Positions 34,582 to 42,579 of a stretch of DNA of 64,000 nucleotides are shown here, in pieces. The position numbers were made by a program, and so were the translations under genes. The stretch spans positions 2,852,001-2,916,000 of the forward strand of contig NZ_RCCA01000001.1 of NCBI RefSeq assembly GCF_003663845.1. The letters run 5' to 3'. Below the pieces are notes generated by a model, which saw nothing but the letters and a program-made list of their open reading frames with translations, ran no database searches and was not told the DNA's origin. Within the stretch, counting starts at the first letter, position 1. The number at the start of each line of letters is the position of its first letter. The DNA comes from Chryseobacterium sp. 7. GTDB taxonomy: Bacteria > Bacteroidota > Bacteroidia > Flavobacteriales > Weeksellaceae.

Positions 34582-36101
34582 CTACTATTAATTTCGGCAG
34601 GAAATTATTAAAATTAATTTAAACCTCCATCATTATTAAATAAAACAGATTCCTGTGAATGTAGAGGAGAAATTACCCGAAGAAATATCTCCTCTTAAAA
34701 TCACTTCTGAACTGTTTTATAGCTCTCTATCAGTCTTATAAATTCTGATCGGTAGCCTTCTTCATCTTTATTTTTTCCTTCTTTTGCGAGATTCTCAATA
34801 TCGGAAAGGTCTTTCTTCGTAATCAGTTCTGAATTTCTGAGAACCAAACCAAACCACGCCACGGAAGAAGCAAATTTAAAATCCGGACTTGCTGAAGATA
34901 TTCTGTTATCAGTATTTTTAACGACCTGGGTTATTTCCCGGCTGATATCTCCGTCAGGCTTTTTATATCTGAATTTTATGGTTGCCAGCTCATTTCCAAA
35001 TCCCTTCGAAGAAGCTTTTTGGGTATATTTCAAATCACTTTCTTTAGGAGCAAAGTCCGAGTTTACATCTGCAGGGATCACTTCATACAAAGCAGTAACG
35101 GTATGCCCGCTTCCCAGTTCTCCGGCATCTATCTTATCGTTTGTAAAGTCCTCATTTTTCAGTTTTCTGTTCTCGTAACCAATCAAACGGTATGATTTTA
35201 CATATTCAGGATTAAATTCAATCTGAATTTTTACATCTTTGGCAATGGCATACATACTTCCCGCAAATTCTTTCCCCAAAAACTTATTAGCTTCCTGCAT
35301 ATTATCAATATAGGCATAATTTCCATTTCCTTTATCGGCAAGGGTTTCCAGGGTATTGTCTTTATAATTACCCATTCCAAAACCCAGGCAGGTAAGAAAA
35401 ACTCCGGACTTTCTTTTGTCCTCAATCAACGTTTTAAGATCCGAGGTAGAAGACGTTCCTACATTGAAATCTCCGTCTGTTGCAATAATAACACGGTTAT
35501 TACCATTCTTCACGAAATTCTCCTCTGCCAGCTTATAGGCCAATTGAATACCTGCTCCACCAGCTGTACTTCCTCCGGCCTGAAGATGATCTAATGCTTC
35601 AATAATTTTATTCTTCTCTCCTGCTGATGTAGGTGGCAAAACCATTCCCGCACTTCCGGCATAGACTACAATTCCCACTTTATCTTGTGGTCTGAGCTGA
35701 TTCAGCAAAACTTTAAAGGAAGATTTCAATAATGGTAATTTATTTTCATCACTCATTGAACCTGAAACATCAATAAGGAACACCAGATTGGAAGCAGGTA
35801 ATTTATCCATTGGAATATTTTTTCCCTGAAGCCCTATTTTAAGTAACTTATGCTTAGGATTCCATGGGGCGTCGCTGTATTCTGTATTGATGGAAAAAGG
35901 ATCTCCGTTTTCAGGCTGAGGGTAATCATATTTAAAATAATTAACCATTTCTTCGATTCTCACAGCATTCTTATCAACGACCCGCCCATTATTGATCATT
36001 CTTCTTACGTTGGAATAAGAGGCATTATCAACATCTATAGAAAAGGTAGATAAAGGCTGGTTTCGGGTTAACTCAAAAGGATTTTCAACAAAAGCATCAT
36101 A
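32671..36101. repeat. Two paralogous vWA copies (32671-34065 and 34701-36101)
   Basis: The 3' parts of the two adjacent vWA genes, 1395 and 1401 bp, line up from codon to stop, with very close bases (for example both end in the stretch from [15 protein letters not shown]). The N-terminal parts are unrelated, so the shared block was duplicated or exchanged while the N-terminal modules differ. Confidence 0.8.
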
Positions 36102-37106
36102 GCTTTCATTATTTTGAGTAGCCGGGGTAATCTGCTGCTGTTTACTGATTTCCTCCTGAAGCTTCTTAAGTTTTTTTCTTTCTCTTCTGGAAAGATCTTT
36201 GGTAGTCACTACAATAACTCCATTTGCTGCCTTACTTCCATAAATTGCGGTCGCAGAATTTCCTTTCAGAACATTAATGCTTTCAATTTTGTTAGGGTCT
36301 AATTTTCTGAAATCTTCGTCATTTGTCATCATTCCGTTCACAACATATAGAGCTTTGTTTTCCTGTTTTATAGAAGCCGCTCCTCTGATCACCAACTGAT
36401 TCTTAATATTAATATATCCCGGAGCGATATTAGTCCCTTGATTCCCTGATCCATTGATTTGAATTCCCTGTGCAGTCCCCTGCAAGGAAGAATAAACCGC
36501 AGGCTGGGGCAGGTTACTGACAGAACTTGTAACGGTACTGGATACTGTCATTTCCTTTCTTTTAACCACTTTTGAATACCCCATTACTACAACCTCTTCA
36601 ATCTGTTTTGTTTGTAAGGTATCATTATAAATTTGAGGTAAAGATGCTGTTATTCTATCAGGAGCTTCAACTGGCCGTGGTAAGCTGCAAGTAGGATAAG
36701 GCTTATAAGGTTCCATTATTACAATAGGCGGAGACTGATATGCTATAGGATTAGGAACAGTTACAGGCAGTTCTTCTTTTCTGATATTTTCTTTTATGGT
36801 ACTTTCTATTTTTGCAATATCAGATTTGTTAATTGGGCCCCTTGATGTTGTATTTTCTGCTATCACAGGCTTTAAAGGTTCAGCAGATTCTTTTTTATTC
36901 ATAAAATAAAATGCTCCCATGCCAATCACCAGACTCGCAGCAATACCATATGGCAGCCAAAGAGGAATCATTCTCTTTTTCTCTTCTTTTGTATCTAATT
37001 TTTCTTCAATTTTCCCCCAAACTTTTTCAAAACCAGGAAAAACTGTTGGTTCTTCTGAAAGCTTAGACGCTTCATTGAATTGTTGATCTATATGATTATT
37101 TTCCAT
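34701..37106 (-). CDS. Membrane vWA protein with anti-sigma-like N-terminus and SusC-type plug
   Basis: An 801-residue protein in the order: soluble acidic N-terminus (1-47), one membrane segment (about 48-69), a Pro-rich linker (80-160), a SusC-type plug (about 168-303, with EEVVVMGYSK, LVIRGAASIK, LYVVNGMMTN, IESINVLKG, TAIYGSKAANGVIVV), then a vWA N-domain (about 338-425) and vWA domain with MIDAS Asp446-Val-Ser448-Gly-Ser450. The N-terminus and single TM, encoded 12 bp after an ECF sigma factor, fit an anti-sigma factor. The plug would be in the periplasm, where FecR-type anti-sigmas meet TonB-dependent transporters. That a plug is fused to such a protein is unusual; its role is inference. 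Confidence 0.85.
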   Translation of the reverse strand: MENNHIDQQFNEASKLSEEPTVFPGFEKVWGKIEEKLDTKEEKKRMIPLWLPYGIAASLVIGMGAFYFMNKKESAEPLKPVIAENTTSRGPINKSDIAKIESTIKENIRKEELPVTVPNPIAYQSPPIVIMEPYKPYPTCSLPRPVEAPDRITASLPQIYNDTLQTKQIEEVVVMGYSKVVKRKEMTVSSTVTSSVSNLPQPAVYSSLQGTAQGIQINGSGNQGTNIAPGYINIKNQLVIRGAASIKQENKALYVVNGMMTNDEDFRKLDPNKIESINVLKGNSATAIYGSKAANGVIVVTTKDLSRRERKKLKKLQEEISKQQQITPATQNNESYDAFVENPFELTRNQPLSTFSIDVDNASYSNVRRMINNGRVVDKNAVRIEEMVNYFKYDYPQPENGDPFSINTEYSDAPWNPKHKLLKIGLQGKNIPMDKLPASNLVFLIDVSGSMSDENKLPLLKSSFKVLLNQLRPQDKVGIVVYAGSAGMVLPPTSAGEKNKIIEALDHLQAGGSTAGGAGIQLAYKLAEENFVKNGNNRVIIATDGDFNVGTSSTSDLKTLIEDKRKSGVFLTCLGFGMGNYKDNTLETLADKGNGNYAYIDNMQEANKFLGKEFAGSMYAIAKDVKIQIEFNPEYVKSYRLIGYENRKLKNEDFTNDKIDAGELGSGHTVTALYEVIPADVNSDFAPKESDLKYTQKASSKGFGNELATIKFRYKKPDGDISREITQVVKNTDNRISSASPDFKFASSVAWFGLVLRNSELITKKDLSDIENLAKEGKNKDEEGYRSEFIRLIESYKTVQK

Positions 37107-37118
37107 TGTTGTAAAAGT

Positions 37119-37637
37119 TTAAATGTTTTGATTAACGAGAAGTTCCTGTAGCTTTTTTCTTGCAAAATTGAGCTGAGATTTTGAAGTACCTTCACTAATG
37201 GAAAGCATGGCTGCAATCTCCTTATGAGGATACCCTTCAATAGCGAAAAGATTAAAGATGGCTCTGCAGCCTTCCGGTAGAAAATTCAGTAAACTCAGAA
37301 TGTCTTTTTCCAGGGAAAGGTTTTCTGTAGTTCCTGCAGAATGATCAATGAAGTTTTCTTCCAAGGAAATAAACAGTCCTTTATTGGTTCTTAATTTCTG
37401 CAGGCATTCGTTTACCGCAATTTTTCTCGCCCATGCTTCAAAAGTATCAGCATTCTGAAGCTGGTTAATTTTCGTAAAGATTTTGTAGAATGTATCGGCT
37501 AATACTTCTTCTATGTCTTCATCGTTTTTCAAATAGCGTCTGCAGACTGCGTAAAGCCTGCCCGCCATTTTCTCGTAAACTTTCCGCTGGGCATTGCGGT
37601 TGCTGCGCTGGCATTCCAATAATAATTCTTGTTCCAT
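37119..37637 (-). CDS. ECF-type RNA polymerase sigma-70 factor
   Basis: A 172-residue extracytoplasmic-function sigma factor. Region 2 spans about 15-90 (LYAVCRRYLKNDEDIEEVLADTF, with the -10 recognition helix AWARKIAVNECL) and region 4 about 115-168 (LPEGCRAIFNLFAIEGYPHKEIA, then ISEGTSKSQLNFARKKL). Length is standard. The downstream gene starts 12 bp later and codes for a membrane protein with an anti-sigma-like N-terminus, so it is probably held inactive at the membrane and released by a signal. Its own promoter was not identified; the upstream 148 bp contain no TAnnTTTG. Confidence 0.95.
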   Translation of the reverse strand: MEQELLLECQRSNRNAQRKVYEKMAGRLYAVCRRYLKNDEDIEEVLADTFYKIFTKINQLQNADTFEAWARKIAVNECLQKLRTNKGLFISLEENFIDHSAGTTENLSLEKDILSLLNFLPEGCRAIFNLFAIEGYPHKEIAAMLSISEGTSKSQLNFARKKLQELLVNQNI

Positions 37638-37842
37638 AGTCAGGAGTTATACTATTATAGATGCAGAAACTTTTGTGAAGGTTGGAAACATGGTTAACTT
37701 TTTTTATTTAAATAAGAAAAAGCAAAACTGTAAATCAAATTTCTAGTTTTTTAGTATTTTTTTTCATTTCAAATTTAACTTTTCCTTGTGTAACAAATCT
37801 CTATTAACAACGACTCTTAATATAAATAATCTTTTTATAGTA

Positions 37843-39045
37843 ATGAAAAATGCCAAAATTGCATCATTACTTTTTGTTTTGTCTGCAGGAAGTATGATGT
37901 TTGCCCAAGATGACTTAATCAACAAGTTAAAAAACAACCAATCACAAAATGCTAATTTTCAGTTCACAACGTTAAAAGACGTGGGTGCAACTTCTGTAAA
38001 GAACCAAGGTTCTTCAGGAACTTGCTGGAGTTACTCCGGAAACTCATTCCTTGAATCTGAAATGCAGAGAATGGGCAAAAAACCTGTAGATCTTGCTGAA
38101 ATTTTTACAGCAAGAAACTCTTATCATGATAAAGCAAAATTATACGTTCTGAATAATGGAGCTATCAGCTGGGGTGACGGAGGAGAACTTCACGATGTGA
38201 TCAATATGTACAAGAAATATGGAGCGGTTCCTCAGGATGTTTATACGGGATTAAAATCCGGACAGACTACAAACAACTTCAAAGAAATGCAGGAGAAACT
38301 GAAACCGGTTCTTGATAGTTTAGTTCAGGCTTCTTCAAAAGGAAAACTGACAGATAACTGGATGGATTCCGTAGATGCTATTCTTGATGAGTATTTAGGA
38401 AAAGTACCTGCTAACTTCACCTATGAAGGAAAAAACTACACGCCAAAAACATTTGCTAAGGAAGTAGTAGGAATTAATCCTGAAGATTACGTAGAATTAT
38501 CTTCTTATAAAGACTATCCTTATTTCCAGAAATTTGTAGTTCCGATTCCTGATAACTGGAGCCACGATTCTGACTGGAATATTCCGATGAAAGATCTTAC
38601 AGCGATCATTGACAATGCAGTAACTAAAGGATATTCTGTAGGTTGGGCAACCGATGTTTCTGAGCCTTATTTTTCTTACAAAAACGGGGTAGCTTACGTT
38701 CCGGATATGGATCTTGATCAGATTACCGCAGAAAACAAGCAGACATTGTTTACTGAACCTAAAAAAGATAAAACCATTACTGAAGATATGCGTCAGAAAG
38801 CGTTGAACAACCTTTCTACAACGGATGACCACGGTATGCACATCGTAGGTTTGGCAAAAGACCAGACGGGTAAAGAATATTATATGGTGAAAAACTCATG
38901 GGGAGTAACCAATGATTTCGCCGGATATATTTATGTAACAAGACCTTATGTTGAATACAAATCAACGGCTATTCTTGTTCACAAAAATGCAATCCCGAAA
39001 AACATCTTAAAGCAATTGAAGCCAACTAAGAATATTGGTTTATAG
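37843..39045 (+). CDS. C1 (papain-like) cysteine peptidase, aminopeptidase C/bleomycin-hydrolase-like
   Basis: Exported 400-residue peptidase. Start taken at ATG 37843 because this gives a signal peptide (MKNAKIASLLFVLSAGSMMFAQ); the longer TTG start at 37786 would add 19 residues before it. The catalytic triad is Cys61 (in GSSGTCWSYS), His333 (HGMHIVG) and Asn351 (KNSWGV). The family is C1B; bleomycin hydrolase-type enzymes are cytosolic, so an exported one probably processes peptides in the periplasm or outside. Stand-alone gene with a strong terminator. Confidence 0.93.
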   Translation: MKNAKIASLLFVLSAGSMMFAQDDLINKLKNNQSQNANFQFTTLKDVGATSVKNQGSSGTCWSYSGNSFLESEMQRMGKKPVDLAEIFTARNSYHDKAKLYVLNNGAISWGDGGELHDVINMYKKYGAVPQDVYTGLKSGQTTNNFKEMQEKLKPVLDSLVQASSKGKLTDNWMDSVDAILDEYLGKVPANFTYEGKNYTPKTFAKEVVGINPEDYVELSSYKDYPYFQKFVVPIPDNWSHDSDWNIPMKDLTAIIDNAVTKGYSVGWATDVSEPYFSYKNGVAYVPDMDLDQITAENKQTLFTEPKKDKTITEDMRQKALNNLSTTDDHGMHIVGLAKDQTGKEYYMVKNSWGVTNDFAGYIYVTRPYVEYKSTAILVHKNAIPKNILKQLKPTKNIGL

Positions 39046-39096
39046 AAGAAATCATTTCTGCCTGTTTAAGGCAGTTTTAGATATTTAAATCTGTTA

Positions 39097-39134
39097 AAAC
39101 CCGCTTCCGGAAATTCCGGAAGCGGGTTTGTTTT
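39097..39134 (+). terminator. Terminator of the C1 peptidase gene
   Basis: 16 bp stem aaacccgcttccggaa / ttccggaagcgggttt with a very small loop, then a T-rich run. It ends where the decayed ASCH gene begins on the other strand. Confidence 0.9.
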
Positions 39135-39621
39135 ATTCTGAAATATTGTTTTCTATCAGAGATTCTTTATACATTACTTTAAAATATTCACAGACCATAG
39201 GGATATTGGATCCAGGTATTTTTCCAATACGTTCATATTCAGCCTGAATATATTCCCAATACATTTCCCTCTAGCTTTCCAAAGTCCGGTCTCCTTCTCC
39301 ACAGGCATAAGCAAACTTTCTTTCTACTTTATCAAAGGGAATTACCGACAGTTATATAGTTTCAATAATACAGACCGGACGGTCGTCAGAATCTGTAATG
39401 ATATTATATTCTCCTACCGAAGGAACTGGATTATTTTCTGACTCAAACACCCAAAGCAATGAACCCGTAGCCGTTTTAATACCGGATATGACAAGTTTTG
39501 CAATAGATGTTGCATCTTCTTTTCCTCCAAAATGAAAGAAACCTGCTAATTCTGGTAATTCTGACGAACTACCGTTCAAACTGTTTAAAAATTGTATCCA
39601 ATATGTTGTGATTTGAGACAT
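39133..39621 (-). pseudogene. ASCH-domain protein, broken by two in-frame stop codons
   Basis: Reading codons from ATG 39621 gives a 163-codon frame with two stops. The first 89 residues (MSQITTYWIQF to VCIIETI) carry the ASCH fold with GIKTATGS and VGEYNIITDSDDRPVCI. A TAA is at codon 90 (39352-39354), after which the frame resumes with LSVIPFDKVERKFAYACGEG. A TAG is at codon 117 (39271-39273) where the family has Trp (LESW to R), and the frame then continues as REMYWEYIQAEYERIGKIPG to the final stop at 39133. The resumption fits the known C-terminal half of ASCH proteins. Both stops can come from single base changes (CAA-to-TAA type and TGG-to-TAG type). I judge it a recent pseudogene. Confidence 0.8.
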
Positions 39622-39707
39622 GACGTTGCTGTTAGGAAGGTAAATATAATAGTTTCAAAAACATATGTATTAAAGTACAATAATATTTCACATTCTAGTG
39701 CAAAGTA

Positions 39708-39737
39708 TTGTCCCGCTTCCAAAAAATATTATATTTG
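39708..39737 (+). promoter_or_regulatory. Promoter of the GG-leader peptide gene
   Basis: TTG at 39708-39710, 19 bp spacer, then TATATTTG at 39730-39737, a good fit to TTTG-N17-23-TAnnTTTG, 24 bp before the ATG at 39761. Confidence 0.6.
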
Positions 39738-39760
39738 TATCAATCAACAAATTATTACCT

Positions 39761-39919
39761 ATGAAAAATCTTAAAAAGCTATTAAAATCAGATTTAAAGA
39801 AAATTAATGGAGGGAATGCTCCAGAGTGTACGCCGGGAACCACAGCCTGCTATATCCCGGGAAGCAATGGAATTCCTCCCCGTTGGAAATGTGTACCAGA
39901 TTCAGTAGAATGTCCATAA
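39761..39919 (+). CDS. Double-glycine leader peptide, bacteriocin-like/RiPP precursor candidate
   Basis: A 52-residue peptide. The first 18 residues (MKNLKKLLKSDLKKINGG) form a double-glycine leader of the Bacteroidota natural-product/bacteriocin type, ending in Gly17-Gly18. The core of 34 residues has four cysteines (in PECTP, TACYIP, WKCVP and VECP) and several Pro and Gly, which suits one or two disulfides or other modification. Start chosen at ATG 39761, since an upstream frame extension has no leader and overlaps the promoter. It has its own promoter (39708-39737) and terminator. No peptidase-transporter or modifying enzyme gene is nearby in the window, so export would depend on genes elsewhere. 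Confidence 0.8.
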   Translation: MKNLKKLLKSDLKKINGGNAPECTPGTTACYIPGSNGIPPRWKCVPDSVECP

Positions 39920-39927
39920 ATTGACAA

Positions 39928-39965
39928 AATCGGCTTTCAGGAAATCCTGAAAGCCGATTCTTTAA
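39928..39965 (+). terminator. Terminator of the GG-leader peptide gene
   Basis: 15 bp stem aatcggctttcagga / tcctgaaagccgatt with a 2-nt loop, then tcttt, 9 bp after the stop. Confidence 0.9.
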
Positions 39966-40105
39966 TAAATAGGTGAAAATTAAATATAAAATAAAGTGAA
40001 TTATGCTGATTTAATACCGGTTGAATTGTCAATTTTACTTCGCAGTGAATAAATTATGCTGTTAAAAAACTGACAGCGAAGCGAATCACCAATTCATTCC
40101 CGGTA

Positions 40106-41167
40106 TTAAAATAAAACGTTCATACTTTCTGCTGAAAAATCAAGAAGAGCTTCTGTGTTTCCGTCTTTGATTTTCTGTACCCACTGAGGATCCTGCAAAA
40201 TAGCTCTTCCTACAGCAACCAGATCAAATTCTTCATTGTCTAGTCTTCTGATCAGTTCCGTAAGATCTGTTTTTTCTGTTCCCTGTCCTGCAAAAGCATT
40301 CAGGAAATCTCCGTTTAAGCCTACAGAACCTACTGTAATGGTTGGCTGCCCGGTAATTTTTTTAGCCCATCCTGCAAAATTTAAATCAGAACCTTCAAAT
40401 TCAGGTTCCCAGAAACGGCGCTGTGAACAGTGGAAAATATCTACACCAGCCTCTTTTAATGGCAACAACCATTCTTCCATTTCGTTTGGAGTAAATGCCA
40501 GTCTGGTCTTATAATCCTGCTGTTTCCACTGTGAAAGACGGATGATAATAGTAAAGTCCTCTCCTACTGCTGCTCTGATAGCTTTTACTACCTCTACAGC
40601 AAATCTGCTTCTTTCTTTTAATGTTTTGCCCCCGTATTCGTCAGTTCTAGTATTGGTAACTTCCCAGAAAAACTGGTCGATAAGATATCCGTGAGCGCCA
40701 TGAATTTCAATACAGTCGAAACCAAGATCTTTCGCTGATTTTGCAGAGGCTGCAAACTGGGCAATCGTATCCTGAATATCTTCAATAGTCATTGTTGAAG
40801 CTTTTTCCATTGGAACCAAAGGATAGTCTTCTGACATTCTTGTGTCTCCTACGTGCCAAATCTGAGGTCCCATTTTACCTCCATTCTGATGTACGGTATC
40901 AATGACGTTTTTCCAGCTGTTTAAAGCTTCTGTTCCATAGAAATCAGGAATATTCTGCATATTTTTGGATCCCGGTCTGTTGATTACCGTTCCTTCGGAA
41001 AGAATCAATCCTACTTCTGAAGCGGCTCTTCTTCCGTAATAGTCTGCGATATTCTGTGTAGGAACTCCATTATCAGACTGTGCTCTGGTCATGGGAGCCA
41101 TTACAATTCTATTTTTAAGCTGTAAATTCTTGTATTGAAACGGTTTAAATAATGATGATGTGCTCAT
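40106..41167 (-). CDS. Old yellow enzyme / alkene reductase (NemA-like)
   Basis: A 353-residue FMN-dependent ene-reductase. It starts with LFKPFQYKNLQLKNRIVMAPMTRAQ, has the substrate-binding His-x-x-His variant in IEIHGAHGYLIDQF near 185, and an FMN-phosphate stretch (LVAVGRAILQDPQW) near 320. Likely cytosolic, using NAD(P)H to reduce electrophilic alkenes and quinones. It is divergent from the HxlR regulator gene (166 bp between the starts), which carries an array of GTAAC operator repeats; this pairing is typical of electrophile-response modules. Regulation by the neighbour is inference. Confidence 0.95.
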   Translation of the reverse strand: MSTSSLFKPFQYKNLQLKNRIVMAPMTRAQSDNGVPTQNIADYYGRRAASEVGLILSEGTVINRPGSKNMQNIPDFYGTEALNSWKNVIDTVHQNGGKMGPQIWHVGDTRMSEDYPLVPMEKASTMTIEDIQDTIAQFAASAKSAKDLGFDCIEIHGAHGYLIDQFFWEVTNTRTDEYGGKTLKERSRFAVEVVKAIRAAVGEDFTIIIRLSQWKQQDYKTRLAFTPNEMEEWLLPLKEAGVDIFHCSQRRFWEPEFEGSDLNFAGWAKKITGQPTITVGSVGLNGDFLNAFAGQGTEKTDLTELIRRLDNEEFDLVAVGRAILQDPQWVQKIKDGNTEALLDFSAESMNVLF

Positions 41168-41190
41168 ATTTAAATTTATATTTTATAATT

Positions 41191-41287
41191 GTTACACAAA
41201 GTAACTAATAATAGTTCACTTTTGTATCTTTTATTGAAAAAATAGTGGTAACTTCGCAGTAACTTACATTAGTAACATCCAAGTAAC
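41191..41287. promoter_or_regulatory. Phased GTAAC operator array between OYE and HxlR
   Basis: A palindrome GTTACacaaaGTAAC (41191-41205) is followed by four direct GTAAC units at 41248, 41259, 41272 and 41283 (spacing 11, 13 and 11 bp, roughly one helix turn). Together they cover the shared intergenic region, so one regulator can control both divergent genes. Confidence 0.7.
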
Positions 41288-41333
41288 GTATGAATTCTAA
41301 TTTCTTACGATTATTTAAAATAAATTTCGCCTT

Positions 41334-41687
41334 ATGAAAAAGAATGAATTAATGCAATACAGCTGTCCTCTGGGTAAGGCAATGGCCGCTTTGGGAAGTA
41401 AATGGAAGCCTATTATTGTTCTTGTTATTAAAGACAGGAAGTTACGCTTTGGGGAACTGGCAGTACGCATTAATGTCATTTCCAGAAAGGTCTTGACTGA
41501 TCAGCTGAGAGAAATGGAAACCGATGGATTGGTTATCCGTGAAGAGTTTAAAGAACTTCCTCCGCGAGTAGAATATTCTCTTACAGAAAAGGGATTGGCT
41601 TTGTTGCCTATTCTCTATTTGCTGGAAGAATGGGAAGCAAAATATCAGGTAAAAGGACAGCATGAAGATAAAGATTGTTCTTTTTGA
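41334..41687 (+). CDS. HxlR-family redox/electrophile-sensing regulator
   Basis: A 117-residue winged-helix regulator of the HxlR family with the usual core (MQYSCPLGKAMAALGSKWKP, ISRKVLTDQLREMETDGLV, and wing LPPRVEYSLTEKG). Cys11 is in the N-terminal position used by HxlR regulators of the YodB/QorR kind to sense quinones and electrophiles; a second cysteine is near the C-terminus (EDKDCSF). The neighbour is a divergent old yellow enzyme, and the intergenic GTAAC array is the likely binding site. Autoregulation is likely. Sensing chemistry is from the family, not proven here. Confidence 0.9.
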   Translation: MKKNELMQYSCPLGKAMAALGSKWKPIIVLVIKDRKLRFGELAVRINVISRKVLTDQLREMETDGLVIREEFKELPPRVEYSLTEKGLALLPILYLLEEWEAKYQVKGQHEDKDCSF

Positions 41688-41704
41688 ATGAAGATGTAAA
41701 AAAT

Positions 41705-41740
41705 AAAAAAGCTGTCAATATTTGATGGCTTTTTGCTTTT
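41705..41740 (+). terminator. Terminator of the HxlR gene
   Basis: Imperfect stem aaaaagctgtca / ttgatggcttttt with a T-run, 17 bp after the stop. Confidence 0.55.
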
Positions 41741-41764
41741 TAAAACAGTTCTGAATATCATTTA

Positions 41765-42052
41765 TTAATTATCCGGCTTACTTTTTATAAATAGGGATAA
41801 AATAAAAAATGTAATTAAAAACATAATAAATTGAATCAAAAAAACGGGCCATATACTGGGATCAGCATATCTGCAGGCAAAACTTAAAACTGACACAGGA
41901 AATGTTATCAGCAAAGCATATAAAGTCCATTCACCATATAATGGATCGCTGCCGTAAGCTGAACATACTGCCAATGTTCCGGTTCCTACATAGAGTAGCG
42001 AAATAATGAGTGCCCATTTTCGGGACTTCAAAAATGAAATTATTTCTTTCAT
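41765..42052 (-). CDS. Small membrane protein, 95 aa
   Basis: Three hydrophobic segments (about 12-32, 43-62 and 68-90). No recognised family. It is convergent to the HxlR gene and the AhpD-like pseudogene begins 110 bp beyond its start on the other strand. Function unknown. Confidence 0.6.
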   Translation of the reverse strand: MKEIISFLKSRKWALIISLLYVGTGTLAVCSAYGSDPLYGEWTLYALLITFPVSVLSFACRYADPSIWPVFLIQFIMFLITFFILSLFIKSKPDN

Positions 42053-42161
42053 TTTTTATTTATTATAATTGAGCACTTTCAAAAAGGTAAGTATATCACC
42101 AAAATGTAAGCATATAGGTTCTAAATCATTTCTGATGCAAATTTGCAGAAAAATATTCATT

Positions 42162-42577
42162 ATGAATTACAAAGACATTGCAAAGGAAACGATTGGGAAT
42201 CTTTATAAAGCCCACCACAGCATTAGAAAATCCGGTATTGATGAAAAGCTGATCGCTTTAGTGGAGCTGCGTGTTTCTCAAATCAATGGCTGTGTTATTG
42301 CTGCAGTTATCACGCTAAAGAATTATCCGATTTTAGCTTTGAACAGGATGTCATCAACAGGCTTCCGGGCTGGAAACATACCCGTGCATTCAATGATCAG
42401 CAAAAGCTTGTTTTAGAATAGGCAGAGGCTCTCATTGACAGCAAAGATAATTGGAAAAGTACCAAAGCAAAGCTTATAGATCAATTTACAGAGCGGGAAA
42501 TTGTAGAGCTTACTGCAAGTATCACCTTGATGAATACTTTGAATAAACTGAGGATTACTTTAGCAGAAAAGGATTAA
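42162..42577 (+). pseudogene. Carboxymuconolactone decarboxylase/AhpD-like gene, frameshifted and nonsense-mutated
   Basis: The frame opens with MNYKDIAKETIGNLYKAHHS, LIALVELRVSQINGC, the start of an AhpD-type protein. At about 42294-42296 one base is missing (tgtgttattgc); adding a base restores the catalytic pattern C-x-Y-C-C-S-Y-H-A-K-E-L. The restored frame then reads DVINRLPGWKHTRAFND up to a TAG at 42419-42421, where the family has Trp (LVLEWAEAL), and continues as AEALIDSKDNW to the end at 42575-42577. Two lesions are needed. AhpD-like proteins are small peroxidase-type enzymes using a Cys-x-x-Cys pair. Confidence 0.8.
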
Positions 42578-42579
42578 AG

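Noticed and set aside
37786..37842. TTG start that would add 19 residues before the C1 peptidase
   Set aside because: The ATG at 37843 starts a clean signal peptide; the added residues have no family match.
39698..39760. Longer start for the GG-leader peptide
   Set aside because: It would run over the promoter and spoil the GG-leader layout.
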